Counted from the stretch's first letter, positions 1 through 11,094 are shown. The stretch is DNA of 64,000 nt from Micropterix aruncella (GCA_944548615.1 OX155963.1:19958261-20022260); one strand, 5' to 3'. The notes: generated by a model from the letters alone, not told the origin. Numbers and translations are program-made.

Positions 1-58
1 CACCAACTCTGCTCCGCGCATTTGCAACTGCTCCAGTAGTGTATACGTTGGCGCTCCA

Positions 59-82
59 GGAGCGTGCAACGTTGCACGCTCC
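59..82. repeat. 24-bp perfect palindrome
   Basis: The sequence reads identically on both strands, centred on GCAACGTTGC between 70 and 71. It lies inside the foldback MITE and could extrude as a cruciform or be a binding site for a dimeric protein. No function is shown. Confidence 0.9.
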
Positions 83-260
83 GCGGCGAGCGCTCCGAGC
101 GGTGGCGGTAAATGCGCGAACACGAAGTAATGCGCAGAGCGTTCGTGGACGTGAGCAAAGTGAGACGTTGGTGGATACATCTCGTGCATCACGTTCGACG
201 TTGAGTAAACGCGAATCCATCGCTATGAAGTGGGCCGAAGAGAAATGTCTAGCTCTAATC

Positions 261-276
261 GGGGGGGGGGGGGGGG
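261..276 (+). repeat. G16 homopolymer
   Basis: Sixteen consecutive G. Tracts like this recur as G or C runs at 3395-3414, 11382-11395, 25012-25024 and around 47102 and 48167. Their exact length is unreliable because homopolymers are error-prone in sequencing. Confidence 0.9.
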
Positions 277-655
277 TACCGAAATTATACAGTGTTGTGG
301 GAACCGAAGGGTGATAAATTTAAAAATAAATTCTGGCGACGACATGTTCGCTCAATGTTCGAATGAAAACTGCGGAGCACTCGCTGTTCTTGAGTTGATG
401 CGCGAACCGTCTCCATTCGAGAAGTTGCAGATGCGCGGAGCAGAGTTGATGCGCGAACCTAATGGTTACCCACCCTAAAATGTTATATTACAGGCGAATG
501 CTCCCGGTGAGGAAGCACCTGAAGAACCTGTACGATTAATTTGTTGACCAAACGTTCGATACTTTTTGAACAGGGTGATAATCAATGCTGTTTTTTCTTT
601 CAGCAGTCATCGCATGCCTCCAGACCTCAGAGAGCTAATGGACGTGTATTTAGCA

Positions 656-880
656 GCTGATTTACCACAACTGACTCACACTGTTACATAGGGTACGCAC
701 GTTATTTGATACCATTGAATTATCTGTTAGAAAATTTTCCTATCTGCTGTTAGAAGCGGAATTGTTAGAAGAAGAGATATAGAAAAGTAATGTCATTTTC
801 GCTAGTTAAAACGTCAACGTAGCGCCAGCAACTGACTTGTCTTGAATTTAAAGTCAGTAACTGACTCAGTGTAAATCAGC
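656..880. mobile_element. MITE of family K (GATTTACACTGAGTCAG ends)
   Basis: The left end GCTGATTTACC-ACAACTGACTCA (from 656) is mirrored by CAGTAACTGACTCAGTGTAAATCAGC (ending 880). The internal part is AT-rich and has no ORF. The same termini border 30367-30854, so this is a repeat family. The internal half-site TCAGTTACTGA recurs several times in both copies. Confidence 0.6.
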
Positions 881-1204
881 CTTTAGAGTTAAAATCCCCA
901 CAAACGCATTGCCCGGTAGATTTCGTAATATTCGCTAAGACCGCACCATGGCAGAGGTAATCAGAAAACATATCCGCGGGGTGATAGGGATTCGGTTCAT
1001 CTTTTAATGTAACGACTAGATTAGGCGGGTATACTCAAAGAAAAGGCGGAATTAAGATCTTACCATAACGATAAACAGGTCATTTTGGAGGAAATTCGGC
1101 GCAGGATATTATATCTGGTACGTATGTTGGCCCGCTTTTACTTCTGCAACAAAGAAAAGCAAAGTGCGTTAGAAGAGATGCGTAGCCAAGGCTCTTATAA
1201 TAGA
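881..1204. other. No recognised feature
   Basis: About 320 bp of mixed-composition DNA. I see no ORF of note, repeat or RNA gene. Confidence 0.4.
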
Positions 1205-1430
1205 AACAGAAAATGTTTGTTTGTTTGGTTTTACTCTTTTTTGTGAAATTTCACGATGGGCGGATTTATTATCATACGACAATCTCTTACAACCAACCAC
1301 TGTGATGTGTTTATATGCATGTGTGCGTGTAGCATGTTCCTAAGTGTGTGTATTGTTATTGTTCTCGATCGACAGAATTAAATGCAATTCCGTTAATTTT
1401 ATCTCAACGGAAAAAAGCGTTGCTTCTATT
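1205..1430 (-). mobile_element. tRNA-derived SINE, 3' body only
   Basis: This matches the body of the two SINEs at 45995-46290 and 57525-57775: a (TTTG)n edge, a GTGAAA...CACGATGGGCGG block, ACAATCTCTTACAACCAACC, and TCGACAGAATTAAATGCAATTCCGTTAA. The tRNA-like head of the longer copies is absent, so this copy is truncated. The SINE runs on the minus strand and the TTTG edge is its 3' tail. Confidence 0.75.
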
Positions 1431-1975
1431 TTTAACTGCAAAAATTATGCTGAGAGACAGACTAATTCTTTCAAAGAGGTTTTAGTTATTTTAGAGGATT
1501 CGTCAGCATTTTCTGCCATTACAGTAAGGATTTTTCTTAATGTTAACCTTCGAAACCTCAAAAACATAAATGAGAGACGTTGTTAACATTCTTAACAATA
1601 TTTCCCAACTCTACTCTCGCACGAAAATTTAAAGCTTTTGATTGTCTTCCAAAAATATTGAAATATATTTAGAGATAAAAAATTCGTTCGAAATTGCGAA
1701 AAAAACAAGTATTTATTTGAATATTTTTGTATTAGATTTATTTGTAGAAAGGTTCCGATTTGTGTGATATGTATTTGTAAATAAGTAAAATTCATTTGTT
1801 AAAATATATCTTGTAAAATAATATTAATTAATAATACGGAGCAATATTTATAAAACAGTAGGATGTCTATATTTTACTCCAGATTACTTATAGTTAGCAT
1901 AATTTTAATATATCGTAATCAAATCACTAATAAATAATATCTATAATAAGGTTAATTATCCGTATAATAATGTTA
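1431..1975. other. AT-rich spacer
   Basis: Strongly AT-rich DNA with poly-A/T stretches. Open frames of 60-80 codons here have no recognisable domains. I see nothing else. Confidence 0.4.
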
Positions 1976-2191
1976 ATGAAAGTTCAGAAATGAAAGGCTC
2001 ATTTAAAAATTCTGGGCAGTGTTTATTTATTTTATTATAGGTAGTCCTAATTATTTTTTCTTGTTGAAGCTTATTTAGGCGTTCTTCGCCTAAATAAACT
2101 TTCATAAAAAAATATAATTAAGGCTACCTAAAATAAACTTTAAAATTCTTCCCAGAATCGTTAAATGACCCTTTTATTCCTGAACTTTCAT
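1976..2191. mobile_element. Foldback MITE, 216 bp
   Basis: The left arm starts ATGAAAGTTCAG and the right arm ends CTGAACTTTCAT. The arms pair over most of the length with small indels. The centre holds a perfect 11-bp stem (TTATTTAGGCG, 2071-2081; CGCCTAAATAA, 2087-2097) with a 5-base loop. There is no coding capacity, and I could not identify a clear target duplication. Confidence 0.7.
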
Positions 2192-2579
2192 GAAGGTCAG
2201 ATAATTTTATTATAGTAATTATACCCTACTAGGTAATAGGCGCTTAAACAAATTAGATTTACGAGAGATATAAATCAGCTTCCGGGAAGTACGCAAATGT
2301 GCTTGAAACAGGTTTTTTAAATACGCTTTTATATTACAATAAAAAATCGGTGAAATACTTTTGTAAATACTTTTGAGCGTTAATGTATTGCCCACAACAC
2401 ACGTAGTATCCGGACGATGAGAATTGAAAGCGCTTGAATGGAAATTAATGGTCGTTATATGCAAAAGCATATGGAAGTGCAGCTTTTTCCTAATCGAGCA
2501 TTCAGCCAAGAGAAATATCAATAATAGGCAAAATTTTAACAAAAAAAAAGGCTTCATTTTTTTAATAAGTGCAGCAGCC
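2192..2579. other. Unassigned DNA before tandem-unit element
   Basis: About 390 bp without a recognised gene or repeat. It may be the 5' part of the element that follows, but I found no second copy of it. Confidence 0.3.
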
Positions 2580-3225
2580 ATGTCGGGGTGTAACTTAGAA
2601 CGGGCTATCACAATTGAATGCGTGTACAAATGTTGTGTCTGTGCTGTTGACCGTTGAGGATTTCCCTTGTTGGAAGCCAACCCTGGGTGCCGCAGTCCTG
2701 TCTTGGTGAAACTTAGAACAGGCTGCCGTAATTGAATGCATATACAACATTTCGTGTCTGTGCTGTTGACCGTAGAGGAGTCCCCTCGTCGGGAGCCAAC
2801 CCCGGGTGCAGCAGCCATGTCATGGTGAAACTTATAACAGGCTATTAAAATTAAAGGAGTATAAAAAAAAACGTGTCTGTGCTGTTGACCGTTGAGGAGT
2901 CCCCTCGTCGGGAGCCAACTCCGGGTGTAGAATGAGGTCATGCTTACCATAAAAAAATGCATTGTCATCGGAATTGACCAAAATAATATTTGAGGAGTTT
3001 TCCCCAATTCCTCATAGATCCCATCATCAGAACAGCATGTTGATAAAAATGGAACCAATCTGGAAGTATCCTATCAAATGAAAAACTAATTTTCAGAACC
3101 GGTTCAGAAATGGCAGAGTTCTGAGGTAACATAATAGCTGGCTGAGTTCTGAGGTAATTAAATAAATAAACAAACATAAAAAAAGATACAACCGAATTGA
3201 TAACCTCCCCTTTTTGAAGACGGGT
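2580..3225 (+). mobile_element. Interspersed element with three 119-bp tandem units
   Basis: The block GTGCTGTTGACCGTTGAGG begins at 2641, 2760 and 2879, giving an exact 119-bp period with about 85-90% identity by eye. Each unit holds a near-palindromic core (GAGTCCCCTCGTCGGGAGCC). After the array comes a tail with CATTGTCATCGGAA and later AATTGATAACCTCCCC, a motif I associate with lepidopteran repeat 3' ends. Copies occur at 20861-21190 (plus) and 23420-23735 (minus). Long frames over the array are artefacts of the repeat. Class is unresolved; Helitron-like elements with internal minisatellites are one possibility. Confidence 0.7.
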
Positions 3226-3394
3226 CATAAAACTGAGTCGACTAATGCGTCTCATGGCTATGCAAGCCATTTCTTCGTTGTAATGGTCATTCACTATGCC
3301 CTTACAAATGACTCATTATGCCTTTCCTAAGGTTGTATTACGAAGTTCATTTCGTATAGAAGTTCCTGCTTATAATTAATTTATATCGGTGCGA

Positions 3395-3414
3395 CCCCCC
3401 CCCCCCCCCCCCCC
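3395..3414 (+). repeat. C20 homopolymer
   Basis: Twenty consecutive C in AT-rich surroundings. Length may vary with sequencing error. Confidence 0.9.
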
Positions 3415-3829
3415 ACTCAACTTCCCTTTAAGTGCCGGCATTTTGCGAGGTCTATTTGCTCCCTTTCCTAATTAGGCTGTTCGCCCTGTCTACCCATCGT
3501 GAAACAGTTGCCTGCAGTTAGCGGACTATTTCCTAGAAGCCTATCTTTAGGCCATTCGCCTTTATAGTCCGGGATCCCCTTGTAGTTTATGCTTATTGTA
3601 ATGTCCACGAATCATATTAAACTAAGGTGATTGTAAACACATTTTAGAAAATCGGTTGTTCCACCCCAAGACTTTCCCAGCAAGTATCCAAGGACATATT
3701 TCATTTGAATATTACTTTATTAAATAAAATCGATCAGCGCCCTTTCCCGGCCGGCGTATGAACCCGGTTGGGTCCGTTGTAACCACCCCGCGGCGCGATT
3801 CGTTTCTCGGTTCTCGTTTTCGTTTCATT
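3415..3829. other. Unassigned, GC-richer stretch
   Basis: This contains AGGCCATTCGCCTTTATAG, similar to AGGCCATCCGCCTTTACG near 4253, and a CACCCCAAGACTTTCCCAGCAAG motif near 3662. The latter resembles reverse-strand versions of element tails near 12780, 45890 and 48250. It is probably an old repeat. No ORF is supported. Confidence 0.35.
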
Positions 3830-4125
3830 GTTATAGTGTACATCGTTATCGTGTGCGTCGTTATTGAGTACATCGGTATCGTATACATCGTTATCGTGTA
3901 CATCGTTATCATCTACATCGTTGTATATTATCGTGTACATCGTTATCGTGTACATCATTGTACACTATCGTGTACATCGTTATCGTGCACATCGTTGTAC
4001 ACTGTCGTTTACATCATTATCGTTACACAGTTATCGTGCATATCGTTATAGTGTACATCGTTGTACATTATCGTGTACATAATTATCGATTCATCATCAG
4101 TCGTGTACATTCAGTACACGATTCC
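3830..4125 (+). repeat. Minisatellite of about 12-15-bp TACATCGTTATCGTG units
   Basis: About 20 degenerate units of GTGTACATCGTTATC and its GTTGTACACTATC variant are arranged in tandem. All frames are open through much of the array on both strands because the unit length is usually a multiple of three and lacks stops. The resulting low-complexity peptides (YIVIVYIV) are not genes. Confidence 0.85.
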
Positions 4126-5660
4126 ATCCCGTACAGTACGACATAGAATACGTAGCATTGTTTTCTTAATAACATTCATCACAGATTCGTGTGTCCGCTG
4201 AGGAAGAGATAACTGCAATGGTCTTCCGTACTATTATTACTACTCCTACTCTAGGCCATCCGCCTTTACGAAAGGCCCGCCCTGTTCGCCCTAGGGCTAG
4301 GCAGATAATTGATCGTTGTCATTAGGACCTGGAATCCATCCCTTGCCCTTTATCCTCGATAATTCTCGTGATATCTCGCTATATTCTCATTTATCTTTAT
4401 TAGACAATATTAGAATCTGCAACTATCTAGGGGAATCTACAGAGCTGAAGAGTGGAATAGCTCGATCGTTGTTATATTCAAGTTTTATTAGCTAAACCTT
4501 ACATCTTTATCTTCTAATTAAAGAGTTTGGTAAACTAAAAGTTTGAGGACATATATCTTTAAGCAACGAAGAAGTCTTAATGTATCCAATTTATCAGGAG
4601 ACAATATAGAAATATAAAAATATTTTTTAAAACAGTGGGATATCGGGACCATTATAAAATATTTGCCATATTTACTAAAAACTCCGTTTAAAAAGCAATA
4701 ACGCATCGCATTCAAAGTTCATTTTATTGTCAAATCGACAAACAAACATATTTTTAATAATATAAAAGTACTTGGATTGCTATGTCAATGAACAGTAGGA
4801 ATTCGAACAAAAAAATCCAATAATATTATTAAACATAGGTTAAGTGTATTTCAAGATCTGTTAACTTTAATATTAATTTATTTTGTGTTTTCTGATATTT
4901 AAAACAATATTTTTTTTCTAATTAAACCTTTTCGTTGTTTTTTTAAAAATCTTTTTGAAAACTAGTTTTTTGAATTTTAGGCATCTATGACATTTGGCCT
5001 TAATTTCGCTTTTTTTGCCGTGGAATAAGTAGTTGGGCGGCATGCGACCGATCGTCACATATAAGCGTGACATATATTGCTATGGGACACGACCTGCAGA
5101 GGAAGGTAACACGAATTTCTCCAGCAATGCAATTCTACACCGCTTACTGGATACAAAATGCCTCGAGTGCCGCCCTTTTAATCTCAACAGAAACACAAAG
5201 TTTTGAACATAATGACAGATAAAACACGACATAAACCCTTACAGAAACACTTTCGCCCTAATCTACTCGCCCTTACCGTCTCACACCCTCTTACACATGT
5301 ACGCACGCACGAAACACGAGTCCGGTTTCCTATTCACATGCACACATTCACCAATTTTCACCAATCAATTTTGGGAGTTCTAGAGTGGGAAATAGATTAT
5401 TTTAGTAAAGCAACTTATTCTACAATAAGTTGCCATTGATAATCAGGTGCCATTTCCTAAACAAAACAATCTTAGATATGTTTACCAAGCACCCCATCTA
5501 TTAAGGATTGAACAATTAAAAAATTTCTCCATTTTTATGATAAATTTGTAAATTTCATTGTCGATACTTTCACAATCAATTTAATTTTGTGATTACAATT
5601 TTTTTATTACCGTGTCATGGCTACATATATTGTATAGCCCCTCTGCAATAGGTAAATCAT
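4126..5660. other. Long stretch without recognised features
   Basis: AT-rich, with a slightly GC-richer patch at 5030-5350. A frame at 5203-5439 shows no domain, signal peptide or repeat. I see no transposase, RT or tRNA-like sequence. Confidence 0.35.
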
Positions 5661-6000
5661 CTTAAATACCTAGGATGCTATCCGAATGTCAGGAAGTAAA
5701 AATCAAAATTGAACTTGCTCTACCTAACTTCTTCGAGATGCAAAACTTGTGTACAGCCTTAACCCATAATTGCACGTCAAAATACAAATGGTAAGGTGCT
5801 ATGTATTCTACACGTTATTTTATGGGATAATAGGACGGATCCTCACTGAAACCCACTTTAAGAAACTGGAGGACTTCGCAATTTGGGTTTACAGAAGACT
5901 GCTTCGTATTTCGTGGACTGACAAGAGTGTCGAATGTTGAAGCGATGAATCGAATTAGGAAACATATAGAAGTAATGACATGTAATGAGGGGCTCGAAAA
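5661..6000 (+). pseudogene. Degenerate non-LTR retrotransposon RT, C-terminal part
   Basis: Pieces of the region downstream of an RT catalytic core can be read in shifting frames. They are LKYLGC (5661-5678), EVKIKIELALPNFFEMQNL (about 5695-5745), MVRCYVFYTLFYG (5788-5826), KKLEDFAIWVYRRLLRISWT (about 5860-5920), then VSNVEAMNRIRKHIEV (about 5927-5975). This order (KYLG; RCYV..LLYG; EAFE.WVYRRMLRISW; VSN.EVL.RI) is typical of LINE-encoded proteins of the RTE-like type. At least three frameshifts separate the blocks, so the copy is dead. The catalytic YADD box is not present here, so only the 3' end was inserted or survives. Related C-terminal sequence lies at 58177-58545. Confidence 0.8.
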
Positions 6001-7857
6001 ACAGAACATTGCGCCGAAGATCAGGCAAAACAAGGACAAACTCAATCAAAAACATAATGGAGTGGATAGACAAAACACAACATCCCTGTTTTGTACAGCA
6101 GTTTTAAAAGCGAAAATAGCTATAATATCCTTTTTTTCAAATTTCATTATTAAATTTATAAAGGTTCATTTATTGTAATTACAAAGCCATTATAAATAGG
6201 CCTCGCCTGTACTAAGCTAAGCTTAATCTATATGTATGTATTGTAGTTTACTTATTATGGGGTATCAATTGCTTATTACTGTATGCAATTAATAAAATAT
6301 ATTATATTTAAGTAGTAATAATATGAAATTTAAGTAATAATATGAAAATAAAATATTTACGTACCTATAAAATTACATACACATATACATATTGATATAC
6401 AAACATATATATGTACTTATAGACATATATTAAGACCACTATATAGATTTGAAAATTCGTAAGTTATTTTAATATATATGATCGCTAATCTTCGATAGAA
6501 GACGGCATTACAACAAGAAGAACATATCTTTCAAAACAACGAGTATAGGTATACATATAGAGCTTCCATTAGCGAAATCCTCTATTTTAAGCGCAATTAG
6601 TATTCGCCTAACCATTATTAGTACTTGGTTTCAACCGGCTTAAGTTTACAACTTCCATCTAGAACAGTCCAACTTAGGAGAAAGTTCGAAGCTCGAACGC
6701 CGATAAAGGTGTTTTATGGATTCAAATAAAATTAAACTCGAGAGAAAATTGTTCCAAGTACGAAATCGGCAGTTTCCAGCAGTCGTTAGAAAGTAAATCT
6801 TCCCCCGCCCGACAAATATTTGCGGAGTTGAAGCGAATGGATTTTTATTAATAAACGGACGAATATTGAAAACGGTTCTTTGCGAAGAAATTGTCTTTAT
6901 TTTTAATGGCAGCAGGTTTTAAAAAAAATACCGGATGGAAGTATGATACTGACTAAATAAAGGGATCATCGCATCGGTTCTAATCTGGACATGTAATGGT
7001 GTTCGAACCCACTACGCTAATTTCTTAAAAAAAGGGGTTGCCACAGAAATAGGACTTCAAATAATCCTTGTTTTTATTTTTTCCCCTGATCATAAATATA
7101 CGTTCAAAATTACATTCCATCGTATTCGTTAATATTGGTATTTCTAATTAGGGTAAAGATATTATTTAAAAAAAAAACGAACGTAGATAATTATTTATCA
7201 TCAGTTATTTGTCATATCATAAATCAAAATAAAGAAAAGGCGTTATTTTTGCTATTTTAAAGATTAAAAAAAAATACAATAGAAATTTAAACTAGAGTAC
7301 TTAGTTAGTCGTCTACTTACGGAGATTGTTGTTTTCGAAATACTTAATTATACAACAAAGTATATAAATAGATTAGTGTACCTGAATAATGAATTTGGAC
7401 TTTAATGTAATAATTTAGCGAATGACGAATCTCATTTGAAATAGTCGGGCGAGATAATGTATAAATATTAGGCAAATCAGTGTGCGACACGGCACGATAG
7501 ATGAACGACACGACACACACCTACACGACAAAAATATGCATCATAGAGGTTCTTTTCACTTTTCATTGGAAAATGGACAGTAAATACATTAATTACTTGA
7601 AAGAGTTGATCATGAGTCAATAATTTCAACAATAAGTCAATATCTGACGAGTAGGTATGGTGGCTGACGAAGAATCTCCAGTCGCAACGCATGCAGCATG
7701 CGACTGTTTGCTGTGAAATGTGTGATTGTGTCAAACGACAAGTATCTGTAATGGATAACAGCAGCACAGGACCTTGTATTCGAAAATAATGCGAACTTTC
7801 AAATTTCCAAGATTGCATAACCGACACATCCACGCTATTGCGTGTCTATCTTGCGTG
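6001..7857. other. AT-rich intergenic DNA
   Basis: This is mostly AT-rich with no recognised repeat. The minus-strand frame at 7477-7833 (118 codons) has no recognisable domain and overlaps a CGACACG-rich patch, so I do not call it a gene. A small imperfect hairpin (CAGTCGC...GCGACTG) lies near 7679-7706. Confidence 0.35.
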
Positions 7858-7901
7858 TTTATCTTTCTGTCATTTGTAAAAACAAATGACAGAAAGATAA
7901 A
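7858..7901. repeat. Perfect hairpin: 20-bp stem, 4-base loop
   Basis: TTTATCTTTCTGTCATTTGT (7858-7877) is followed by AAAA and its exact reverse complement (7882-7901). There are no flanking T- or A-runs that suggest a terminator or miRNA arms beyond 20 bp. The origin is unknown. Confidence 0.9.
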
Positions 7902-8149
7902 GGTATACTGATTATGAAAATGGAATCACATAGCTTTCCAACTCCAATTGAAGTTATCCATTTTCAAAGTGGAAAGTGTGAAAAAACGGCAATTACATAG
8001 GTAGTTACCTAATATATTATGTAATATACGTGGTTTATATTAACTTCTCGCTGCTGATTCCAAAACCTACAACGTCATTTTACAAAGAAGTTCAAGTAGC
8101 AAGTCCTCTAAATCTCTTAAAAAATTCAAACAATTAGGTAAAACTCTTA

Positions 8150-9045
8150 CAGTGAGTGGTCATTTTATTAAAGCCACTGTGAATTTTAGTACCAATTTGC
8201 ATAATTGAACAATTTTATTCGCCTAAACAACATGTATTTATAAGTTTTTAGAATCGCTGACTTATGGTATCTTAAACCCATATTTAATCACAAATAAGTT
8301 TAGGCTTTATAATCACAGGATGTGGAACTTACCGCGTTAGAAAGTGTAATTCTCAATTTTTCTTCGAAGTTACACTTGGGGTCGTCACGGAGAGAATGCT
8401 TACGGTAAGGTAAGTTTTTAATAATCATGATGACAACTAACTATGGCGGCTTGTAAATATTTATTAACTTCAACATTATATGACCTCATTACTTTGTAAA
8501 AAAAGTCATTTTGAATATTTTTAAAAATATTCAACGGAATTACATTTTTGTTGAAATACTCGTGGATTATTTTTTGGGAGAAATGTATTTTTGTATACAT
8601 AAAAAAGATTGCTTTAAATATGTCTTGATGGCAATACTACTAAAATGAATTAAAAAATTAAAACAAAAATAAAATAAAATTTCTACCTAATTTTTCTGAA
8701 AATATTCAGAATGAGTTTTTTTTTTACAAAAAAGTGAGAGCATATAATGGCAAAGTTAAATAATATTTACAAGCCCCCTTGCTCAGTTGTCACCATCCAC
8801 CAGTTTCCGTAAATATTCTCTCCGTGACGACAAAAAGTATAATTTGAAAGAAAAATTGAGAATTTCACTTTTGTTTGCGGTCATTATGATGGATAAAAAT
8901 ATTTGTGATTAAATGTAATTTTAACATACCATAAGTCAACGACTCTAAAAACTTAAAAAATACATGTTGTTTAGGAGAATAAAATTGTTGACTTATGCAA
9001 ATTAGTATTAAAATTCACAGTGTCTAATAAAATGACCACTCACCG
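8150..9045. mobile_element. Non-autonomous Tc1/mariner-type element with long TIRs
   Basis: The left end is TA|CAGTGAGTGGTCATTTTATT (TA at 8148-8149). The right end is AATAAAATGACCACTCACCG|TA (TA at 9046-9047). The inverted arms extend about 250 bp inward with indels (8150-8410 versus about 8808-9045), including GACTTATGGTAT and the segment matching TCTCCGTGACGAC. TA target duplications and CAGTG ends fit the Tc1/mariner superfamily. The 400-bp centre has no recognisable transposase. Element length is 896 bp. Confidence 0.85.
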
Positions 9046-9339
9046 TATTTCCAAGTGGTAACAAATTACCCTCTCCTTTTTCAAGAAATAAATGTTGCGT
9101 CTTCTTTCGTTTTATATTTCGGCCGTCCTGTCCTCCTCGAATTGCTAAAGATTTTTCTAGAGCTTCATTATTTTTACGCCGCTCTTATTTCTCGCTTCGT
9201 CCGCAGAAACTTACTCTTATTTTTGGTGTAATCTCGAGGCGGGCTCCACGCGAAATCTTGTAAATTCTTGGAAATATTTCTGCGTTTTATTTTCATCATC
9301 ATGTGTTTAATGGAGAGAATGTTTCCCAAAGCTTGAAGC
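9046..9339. other. Short unassigned stretch
   Basis: No recognisable gene or repeat is seen between the TA-flanked element and the family A copy. Confidence 0.3.
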
Positions 9340-9735
9340 AGTAGGGCGGTGTCGACTAAAACGAGCAAACCCGTCACCCCAGGCTGGTATAACGATATGT
9401 GATCGTTCTTTCAGCCTTGGGATAAGCGTAGAAGACTTGGAGACAATACAAATCTACTGTCTAGCTATGCCAACATGCCCGTCGGAGACCAACGCCTTAC
9501 GGCGAGGCAGCGAGAAAGGTACCCAGCGGGCCCCCTGTCTATCAGTGTGTAAGGATATCTCAGTCTGGAATAAACCATCAGTATACCTCCAACCTTCCTC
9601 CAGACTGGTCACGGGTCCGAAGTCACTTGCGCGTCCTCTACCTACCGTATGTTCAGCGGTGATTCAGTTTGAATCTATCACGGACCAAAGGCGTTTGTTG
9701 CCCGGCTCTGAATTCAGGATAACTTTTTTCTCGGT
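9340..9735 (-). mobile_element. Family A retroposon, truncated copy
   Basis: Read on the minus strand this matches the 3' two thirds of family A: GTAGAGG..CGCAAGTGAC, CCCGCTGGGTACC, AAGGCGTTGGTCTC, AAGTCTTCTACGCT and CCTGGGGTGACGGGTTTG. The nearest relative is the copy at 17935-18600, and both carry the subfamily feature GAAAGAACGATCA..ATATCGTTATA. It has no coding capacity, and a 106-codon frame across it is spurious. Confidence 0.75.
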
Positions 9736-9957
9736 GACTATTTTAAATAATTATTAAAAACAATTGCAACTTTTATTTATATGCGATAATCTGACTATAT
9801 TCGTTTTTTTAAACCTTTTATATATTTGTTTCTGATTTAAACAAACATGTATGATATTTGGCATTATTTTGCTTGTTGCATATTATATAATTACCTAAAA
9901 TAAATAAATAAATATATCGATGACGTATACACAGTTTTTTAACGAGCATACAGAGTG

Positions 9958-10308
9958 TGATTACTGCACGTCCATTTTCTTAAGTGGGTGAATCGGTACA
10001 ACAAAGTAAACAACTTTAAATTTTAAAAAATAGAATAAAAAACAAAAACTTTTTTAAAAAAATCGTTTTATTTTTTTTTTTAAAAAGTTGACTATTAAAT
10101 AAATGTTTGAGAAGCGTTCCAGCGCGCTGCGCCGTCTAAAGGTAGGTAAAATATCGTAAATAAACAATATTAGCGACATTTTACCTACCGCTAGATAGCG
10201 TATCGTGATCATAGTTTTTCATACTATCAATTTATTTATTTGTTAATCAAAAGTTGTTTACTTTGTTGTACTGATTCAACCACTTGAATAAATGCCCGTG
10301 CAGTAATC
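9958..10308. mobile_element. Foldback MITE, 351 bp (GATTACTGCACG ends)
   Basis: The left end GATTACTGCACGTCCATTTT and TACAACAAAGTAAACAACTT are matched inversely by AAGTTGTTTACTTTGTTGTA and CCCGTGCAGTAATC at the right. The core (GCGCTGCGCCGTCTA...CTACCGCTAGATAGCG, about 10121-10200) is itself an inverted repeat and has a homologue at 53440-53530. Confidence 0.8.
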
Positions 10309-10494
10309 ATACCCCGTATATTATTTTGTTTACGGAGGAGATTAAGGATTAGATTAGGCCATCCATCTAGTTACCCAACTATTCCATTATCCTTATGGCA
10401 GCACCCTAATATCAATACATTAAATTACTAATACAATAGTATTGTGTTTCTATATCTCTATATAATAGTATTGGGGTTCACCGACCTCCAGGTT

Positions 10495-10497
<3 letters not shown>
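10309..10497. other. Short unassigned spacer
   Basis: No recognisable feature is seen here; the poly-T tract begins at 10498. Confidence 0.3.
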
Positions 10498-10531
<34 letters not shown>

Positions 10532-10580
10532 GTAGTAGTCTTTATTCATAAAAAAAGATACAAATTACATGTCACAGTTC

Positions 10581-10609
10581 CCCACTAAGGCTAGTGCCTT
10601 TTCAGTGGG
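10581..10609 (-). other. 3'-terminal stem-loop of the LINE transcript
   Basis: CCCACT/AGTGGG and AAGGC/GCCTT pair around a TAGT loop with a 3-base bulge. The stem is conserved at the second copy (19447-19475). 3' stem-loops near the tail are recognised by the RT in some LINE clades; that role is inference here. Confidence 0.6.
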
Positions 10610-10712
10610 TAACTAACAATAATGTGTTTATAATTCTGACTTATATTATCCATTACCTATTATACTTTTATTAACTATTATAACTTTTTACGTTAAGTAG
10701 ATGCATTGACTT

Positions 10713-10935
10713 CCTAACCTAACCTAATCTAACCTATATCTCCTATCATAACTAGCTTAATATACACTTATAAATATGCTTTTCCACTAAATTAATATGC
10801 CTACTTACTAATCTAACCTAACCTATACTAATTATCCTGGTATACTTACTTTGTTTACAATTACAATAACAAATGATTACACTAATAAAATGATTCATAC
10901 CAGATATCTATACTTATGCCCTAACCTAACCTAAC
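10713..10935. repeat. Short CCTAA/TTAGG-like runs
   Basis: Three clusters of CCTAACCTAACCTAA-type sequence lie at about 10713-10735, 10811-10825 and 10919-10935. TTAGG is the usual insect telomeric repeat, but these runs are only 3-4 units long and imperfect. They sit inside the presumed LINE 3' region. Confidence 0.6.
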
Positions 10936-11094
10936 TTATCTTAATTAGCTTGGTTTACCATAATTATTCTACTTGATGTTATTAAATAGTAGGAAATAGC
11001 AGCAGAATAGTTCGTCAAATTGTGAATTTAAATTTTAAGATGTTTAGTAAAGATGTATTCATTTAAATGCCTGTGGTAGGCCCTAGTATCGAAA

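Larger units (their letters stand above)
4..448. mobile_element. Foldback MITE with about 28-bp inverted ends
   Basis: Positions 4-31 (CAACTCTGCTCCGCGC...) are the reverse complement of 421-448, matching at about 26 of 28 positions. No transposase is encoded. A 17-bp motif (GAGTTGATGCGCGAACC) is repeated at 392-408 and 443-459. The window starts 3 bases before the left arm, so the true border and target duplication cannot be checked. The superfamily is not recognised. Confidence 0.7.
10498..11040 (-). mobile_element. LINE 3' end with poly(A) tail, minus orientation
   Basis: A T33 run (10498-10530) is the poly(A) tail of a minus-strand insertion. TTTATT at 10541-10546 reads AATAAA on that strand, about 11 bases from the tail. 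The first 95 bp recur almost unchanged at 19397-19490, proving a repeat family. No RT-coding sequence is visible upstream (higher coordinates), so the copy is 5'-truncated or the 3' UTR is long. The right boundary is uncertain. Confidence 0.75.

Noticed and set aside
2219..3058. 279-codon minus-strand frame, the longest in the window
   Set aside because: It runs through the three 119-bp tandem units. The peptide is internally repeated for that reason and has no family motif.
3712..4146. Overlapping frames with IVYIV or TMYTI repeats
   Set aside because: They are minisatellite translation; unit length divisible by three keeps frames open.
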